A stretch of DNA of 8,493 nucleotides from positions 1 through 8,493 of the forward strand of contig CAJMEU010000125.1 of assembly GCA_905212515.1 (NCBI GenBank), read 5' to 3'. The stretch is from an uncultured Oscillospiraceae bacterium (GTDB lineage: Bacteria; Bacillota; Clostridia; Oscillospirales; Ruminococcaceae). Positions 5,775 through 8,493 of the stretch are shown one piece after another. Every line of letters starts with the position of its first letter. Position 1 is the stretch's first letter. A model generated the notes under the pieces. It had not been told where the DNA came from and searched no databases. It was given only the letters and a program-made list of their open reading frames with translations. A program made the position numbers and the translations under genes.

Positions 5775-6905
5775 ATGATCTTGAAAAACGGGTTCGTATT
5801 TACCGAGGATGCCAAATTCGTGCGCGCCGACGTGGAGCTCGCGGGGGACCGCATTGTAAAAGTGGCCCCCGCCGGCGCCCTCAGCGGCGGCGAGGAGCTG
5901 GACGTAAGCGGCCAGTATGTCACGCCCGGCTTTGTGGACATCCACATCCACGGCAGCAAGGGCTCTGATTTCTGCGACGCCGGCGCCGAGCATATCGAGA
6001 CCATGTGCGGCTACCTGGGCAGCATGGGCGTCACGTCCTTCTGCGGCACCACCATGGCCTTCGACGAGCCCATCCTGACGGACATCTTCAGCGTGGCCAA
6101 GCCCTATATCGGCAAAGAGGGCTGCGGCGCCGTGCTGCGCGGCATCAATATGGAAGGGCCCTTCATCAACAAAGCCAAAAAGGGCGCCCAGGCGGAAAAA
6201 TATGTGATGGAGCCGGATACCGCCATGTTCGACCGCCTGTATGAGCTGGTGGACGGCCAGGTGAAGCTGGTGGACATGGCCCCCGAGGTAGAAAACGCCA
6301 TCCCCTTTATCCAGCACGCCAGCCAGAAGTGCGTGGTGTCCATCGCCCACACCTGCGCTACCTATGACCAGGCCAAAGCGGCCTTCGCGGCCGGCGCCTC
6401 CCATGTGACGCACCTGTTCAACGCCATGCCCCCCTTCAACCACCGGGACCCGGGCGTTGTGGGCGCGGCCAGCGACGACGCGGCCCATGTGGAGATGATC
6501 AGCGACGGCATCCATCTGCATCCGGCCGTGGTGCGCAGCGTGTTCAAGTGGTTCGGTGACGACCGCGTGTGCCTCATCAGCGACTCGATGCGCGCGGCCG
6601 GCATGCCCAACGGCGTGTACAGCCTGGGCGGCCAGACCGTGTATATGACGGACGGCAAGGCCACGCTGGAGGACGGCACCATCGCCGGCAGCGCCACTTG
6701 CCTGGCCGAGTGCTTCCGCCGGGCCGTAAGCTTCGGCGTGCCGTTGGAAAGCGCCCTCAAGGCGGCCACCATCAACCCCAGCAAGGCCGCGGGCCTGTTT
6801 GGGGAAGTGGGCAGCATCACCGCCGGCAAACGGGCCGACGTGCTGGTGCTGGACAGCGGCTTACAGCCCCAGCATATCTTTATCGGCGGGCAAAAAACAA
6901 AATAA
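5775..6905 (+). CDS. nagA: N-acetylglucosamine-6-phosphate deacetylase (NagA)
   Basis: NagA is a cytoplasmic amidohydrolase that removes acetate from GlcNAc-6-phosphate to give glucosamine-6-phosphate, feeding host-glycan or recycled cell-wall amino sugar into glycolysis or new peptidoglycan. The 376 residues match the usual length of about 380. Visible motifs: PGFVDIHIHG (His57, His59), the metal-binding Glu127 in NMEGPF, His192 in the block IAHTCATYDQA (often GHSNAT in relatives), His213 in THLFNAMPPFNHRDPG, and the catalytic Asp270 in LISDSMRAAG. The C-terminus has the amidohydrolase block KAATINPSKAAGLFGEVGSITAGKRADVLVLD. AAGGAGG (5760-5766) sits 8 nt before the ATG, close to ideal. The gene has its own promoter and terminator and no nagB beside it in the window, so the deaminase step must be encoded elsewhere. 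The assignment is secure; an exact substrate preference is not visible. Confidence 0.95.
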   Translation: MILKNGFVFTEDAKFVRADVELAGDRIVKVAPAGALSGGEELDVSGQYVTPGFVDIHIHGSKGSDFCDAGAEHIETMCGYLGSMGVTSFCGTTMAFDEPILTDIFSVAKPYIGKEGCGAVLRGINMEGPFINKAKKGAQAEKYVMEPDTAMFDRLYELVDGQVKLVDMAPEVENAIPFIQHASQKCVVSIAHTCATYDQAKAAFAAGASHVTHLFNAMPPFNHRDPGVVGAASDDAAHVEMISDGIHLHPAVVRSVFKWFGDDRVCLISDSMRAAGMPNGVYSLGGQTVYMTDGKATLEDGTIAGSATCLAECFRRAVSFGVPLESALKAATINPSKAAGLFGEVGSITAGKRADVLVLDSGLQPQHIFIGGQKTK

Positions 6906-6918
6906 GCGGGCATGGCAC

Positions 6919-6951
6919 CCTCTGCGCCGATCATCGGCGCAGAGGTTTTTT
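6919..6951 (+). terminator. Strong intrinsic terminator of nagA
   Basis: CCTCTGCGCCGA (6919-6930) pairs perfectly over 12 bp with TCGGCGCAGAGG (6934-6945), 3-nt loop, followed by TTTTTT (6946-6951). It begins 13 nt after the nagA stop. Confidence 0.95.
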
Positions 6952-7004
6952 GTTCTGCAGCGTAAATTTTTACTGATTTTTGACATGAAATTTATAAAAT
7001 ACAA

Positions 7005-7033
7005 TTGTTTTCGCGCCGGCCCCGTAGTAGAAT
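7005..7033 (+). promoter_or_regulatory. Probable promoter of the DUF4214 gene
   Basis: -35 TTGTTT (7005-7010), 17-bp spacer, -10 TAGAAT (7028-7033). The AT-rich stretch 6965-7004 just upstream could act as an UP element. An alternative uses TTGACA (6980-6985) or the overlapping TTTTGA with TACAAT (7000-7005), but the spacing is 14 or 16 bp. Transcription from the first choice would start near 7040 and give a leader of about 100 nt with two small hairpins. Confidence 0.5.
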
Positions 7034-7129
7034 GAGGTTGTGATAATTTTGTGAAGCGGGGCTTGCCCCTGCAGTGGGCGGCAGTGAAAGGTACATCTCC
7101 GGCCGCGTGCCGGTTTTGTAAAAAGAAAA

Positions 7130-7135
7130 AAGGAG
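7130..7135 (+). promoter_or_regulatory. Ribosome binding site for a TTG start
   Basis: AAGGAG lies 8 nt before the TTG at 7144. This places the start at TTG, so that the protein opens directly with a signal peptide (MKKFVSLLLAL). The in-frame GTG at 7135 overlaps the site, and the GTG at 7051 would add 31 residues unlike a signal peptide. Confidence 0.8.
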
Positions 7136-7143
7136 TGAATGGT

Positions 7144-8382
7144 TTGAAGAAGTTTGTCTCGCTTTTGTTGGCGCTGTGCGTGGTGTGCGCGCTGGGCCTG
7201 CCGGCCTTTGCCGACATGGTGGAACTGGCCCCGGAAGAGGCCTCCGCGGTGGCGGAAAATACGCCGGCGCAAACCGTGCCGAACCAATCTGCCTCCGTCG
7301 AAAGCCCCAAGGATAACGCCCCGGAGGAGGCCCCCTTGCCTGAGGATGCAGAGCCGATGGCGGAAAATCACACGGTCCTTTCCGGCAGTGTGGACGAAAA
7401 TGTGAATCTTGTCAATTATCAGCCCGGTGCAAAACTGCAGTTCGGCTATGGCCCCGGTTTGAAAACCTTGTACATGGTACAGGGCGCGCAGATCTTCCTG
7501 CCCGTGGTGGCCCCGTCCATCAATGCAGACGATACGGTGAATGTTACAGTGTCGGGTGCTTACTACACGGACCGTACAGATGGCGTAGAACTGTCCTATG
7601 AAGAGGATCAGGGCGGTGTATGGCTCTATGGCGAGGACGGCTACGGCAACCTGTCCGGCACCGGCAAATGCATCATTTATCTGCAATTCAACGGCGGCGG
7701 TCAGGCTGCCATGCATGTGGAAGTGCTGCCCAAAGGCGCGGCGATGCCCTATGCCAATACTGCCGCCAGCCCCTTCAGTGTGCCCGCCAATGGTATTTTT
7801 ACTGCGGGCAGTATCCTGAATGTGCCGCAGGACCCTTCCGCTTATAACATTTCCTGGGGTTCCGCCCAGTGGGACATCGATGCGGGCCGGCTGCAGGACG
7901 GCACCCCTGCGTTCCAGGTCGTGAACACTGCGGGTAACCTCACTGCTGAATTTTACTATGGTTATATTTCCGAGCCGCTGCAGCTGGCTTGGGCCAGCAG
8001 CGTCACTCTGCGCAAAGCCCCGGACGTGGCCAATATTACGGCTTTCGCCACCCGTTTGTACGATAAGTGCTTGGGCCGCGCCCCTGATGACGGCATCCAG
8101 ACCTGGATCAACGTGTTGAGCGACGGTAGAAGGACTGCGGAGCGTGTGGCCTGGGGGTGCATCTTCAGCCGACAATATACCAACCGGAAAACAAGCAACG
8201 CCGACTATGTGAAAATGCTGTACCGCGTGTATATGGACCGCGAATATGACCAAAGCGGTTTTGACATGTGGGTGGGTCTGCTGAACCGCGGCGAATGGAG
8301 CCGTGAACAGGTAATGGAAGGCTTCTCCCGCAGCAAAGAGTTTGCCGGTATCTGCGCCCGCTATGGTATGACGCCGTGGTGA
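7144..8382 (+). CDS. Secreted protein with C-terminal duplicated DUF4214 domain
   Basis: The 412-residue protein starts at TTG. Residues 1-23 form a classical signal peptide (Lys-Lys, a Leu/Ala/Val-rich core, cleavage likely after AFA). Residues 24-75 are an acidic Pro/Glu/Ala-rich linker. The middle (about 78-290) is rich in Gly, Asn, Tyr and predicted strands, with no family I recognise. The C-terminus (about 295-412) matches the DUF4214 pattern twice: FATRLYDKCLGRAPDDGIQTW (298-321, abridged) and YVKMLYRVYMDREYDQSG (355-372), each followed by a Trp and a conserved Leu, ending in a FSRSKEFAGICARYG block. DUF4214 occurs at the ends of extracellular proteins and is proposed to help binding or assembly, but its role is not settled. 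There is no LPXTG or transmembrane anchor. Base use looks slightly less GC-rich than in neighbours. A role in surface attachment or matrix is inference. Confidence 0.85.
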   Translation: MKKFVSLLLALCVVCALGLPAFADMVELAPEEASAVAENTPAQTVPNQSASVESPKDNAPEEAPLPEDAEPMAENHTVLSGSVDENVNLVNYQPGAKLQFGYGPGLKTLYMVQGAQIFLPVVAPSINADDTVNVTVSGAYYTDRTDGVELSYEEDQGGVWLYGEDGYGNLSGTGKCIIYLQFNGGGQAAMHVEVLPKGAAMPYANTAASPFSVPANGIFTAGSILNVPQDPSAYNISWGSAQWDIDAGRLQDGTPAFQVVNTAGNLTAEFYYGYISEPLQLAWASSVTLRKAPDVANITAFATRLYDKCLGRAPDDGIQTWINVLSDGRRTAERVAWGCIFSRQYTNRKTSNADYVKMLYRVYMDREYDQSGFDMWVGLLNRGEWSREQVMEGFSRSKEFAGICARYGMTPW

Positions 8383-8409
8383 TCGCGCTGTTTTAAGTAT
8401 GGGCAGGGG

Positions 8410-8438
8410 GCCCGGCCAAACCGGGCGCCGTGTTTTTT
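8410..8438 (+). terminator. Possible terminator of the DUF4214 gene
   Basis: GCCCGG (8410-8415) pairs with CCGGGC (8421-8426) around a 5-nt loop; a TTTTTT run (8433-8438) follows but is 6 nt from the stem. Competing structures exist, because CCGGGCGCC occurs twice (8421-8429, 8442-8450) and 8441-8454 is a perfect palindrome. It lies 27 nt after the stop. Confidence 0.5.
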
Positions 8439-8451
8439 GCCCCGGGCGCCC

Positions 8452-8466
8452 GGGGGGGGGGGGGGG
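8452..8466. repeat. G15 homopolymer at the right edge
   Basis: Fifteen consecutive G directly follow a 14-bp GC palindrome (its last three bases are part of the run). The window also ends in G7 (8487-8493). It may be a real tract or a poly-G artefact of sequencing or assembly. Confidence 0.6.
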
Positions 8467-8475
8467 TGCTATAAT
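8467..8475 (+). promoter_or_regulatory. Possible extended -10 promoter for a gene beyond the window
   Basis: TGCTATAAT is a perfect extended -10 sequence. The -35 position, 17 bp upstream, reads CGCCCG and does not match, and the spacer is the G15 tract. No gene can be read in the 18 bases that follow. Confidence 0.35.
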
Positions 8476-8493
8476 GTGCGGAAATTGGGGGGG

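Noticed and set aside
5481..6521. A 346-codon minus-strand open frame over the nagA start region
   Set aside because: nagA on the plus strand has all catalytic motifs, a near-ideal ribosome site and matching promoter and terminator. The minus frame runs through the vWA terminator and the nagA promoter.
7051..7143. Earlier GTG start for the DUF4214 protein
   Set aside because: The extra 31 residues push the signal peptide inward and the real AAGGAG site lies just before TTG 7144.
6970..8253. A 427-codon minus-strand open frame opposite the DUF4214 gene
   Set aside because: The plus strand has a signal peptide, a matching ribosome site and DUF4214 motifs. The minus frame has no recognisable domain.
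1..8493. Mobile element, CRISPR array, tRNA or rRNA
   Set aside because: No transposase, integrase, terminal inverted repeats, regular direct-repeat spacing or tRNA-like cloverleaf was found by reading both strands.

Overview
The window reads as a stretch of a GC-rich, Gram-positive anaerobe chromosome, most likely a gut Clostridia member of the Oscillospiraceae/Ruminococcaceae type. The reasons are strongly G/C-biased third codon positions, AAGGAGG-type ribosome binding sites, sigma-A-like promoters, short intrinsic terminators, an electron transfer flavoprotein gene, and a secreted DUF4214 protein. The placement is inference. No rRNA, tRNA, CRISPR array, transposase or phage gene was seen.

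There are six real protein genes. (1) At the left edge, the 3' part of etfA (electron transfer flavoprotein alpha subunit) is followed directly by iolB (5-deoxy-glucuronate isomerase, myo-inositol catabolism). The two probably form the end of an operon whose promoter lies to the left, and it closes at a hairpin near 1614-1647. (2) A 750-codon minus-strand gene (1667-3919) encodes a double AAA+ protein with a degenerate N-terminal ATPase module and an intact CbbX/SpoVK-type C-terminal module. (3) Divergent from it, across about 216 bp, a plus-strand gene (4136-5548) encodes a von Willebrand factor A protein with a near-complete MIDAS site and a Cys-rich C-terminal domain, without a signal peptide. 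It ends at a strong terminator. (4) nagA (5775-6905; N-acetylglucosamine-6-phosphate deacetylase) is a single-gene unit with its own promoter and a very strong terminator. (5) A secreted protein (7144-8382) starts at TTG and has a signal peptide, an acidic linker, a beta-rich middle and a C-terminal duplicated DUF4214 domain.

The most interesting part is the divergent AAA+/vWA pair. AAA+ ATPases and vWA adaptor proteins work together in several systems (MoxR-vWA, RavA-ViaA, CbbQ-CbbO), but here the ATPase is CbbX/SpoVK-like with a dead second ATPase module, and the vWA protein carries a Cys-rich tail. I could not assign the pair to a named system. Other points are the etfA-iolB coupling, a Met in EtfA where the family has a flavin-contacting Arg, and a G15 tract just before a consensus extended -10 at the right edge, which may be a sequencing or assembly artefact.

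The largest gene-free stretches are about 216-240 bp (3920-4135, 5549-5774, 6906-7143). Each holds promoter, leader or terminator elements described below. Many long overlapping open frames on the opposite strands are shadows caused by GC-rich codon use and are not annotated.
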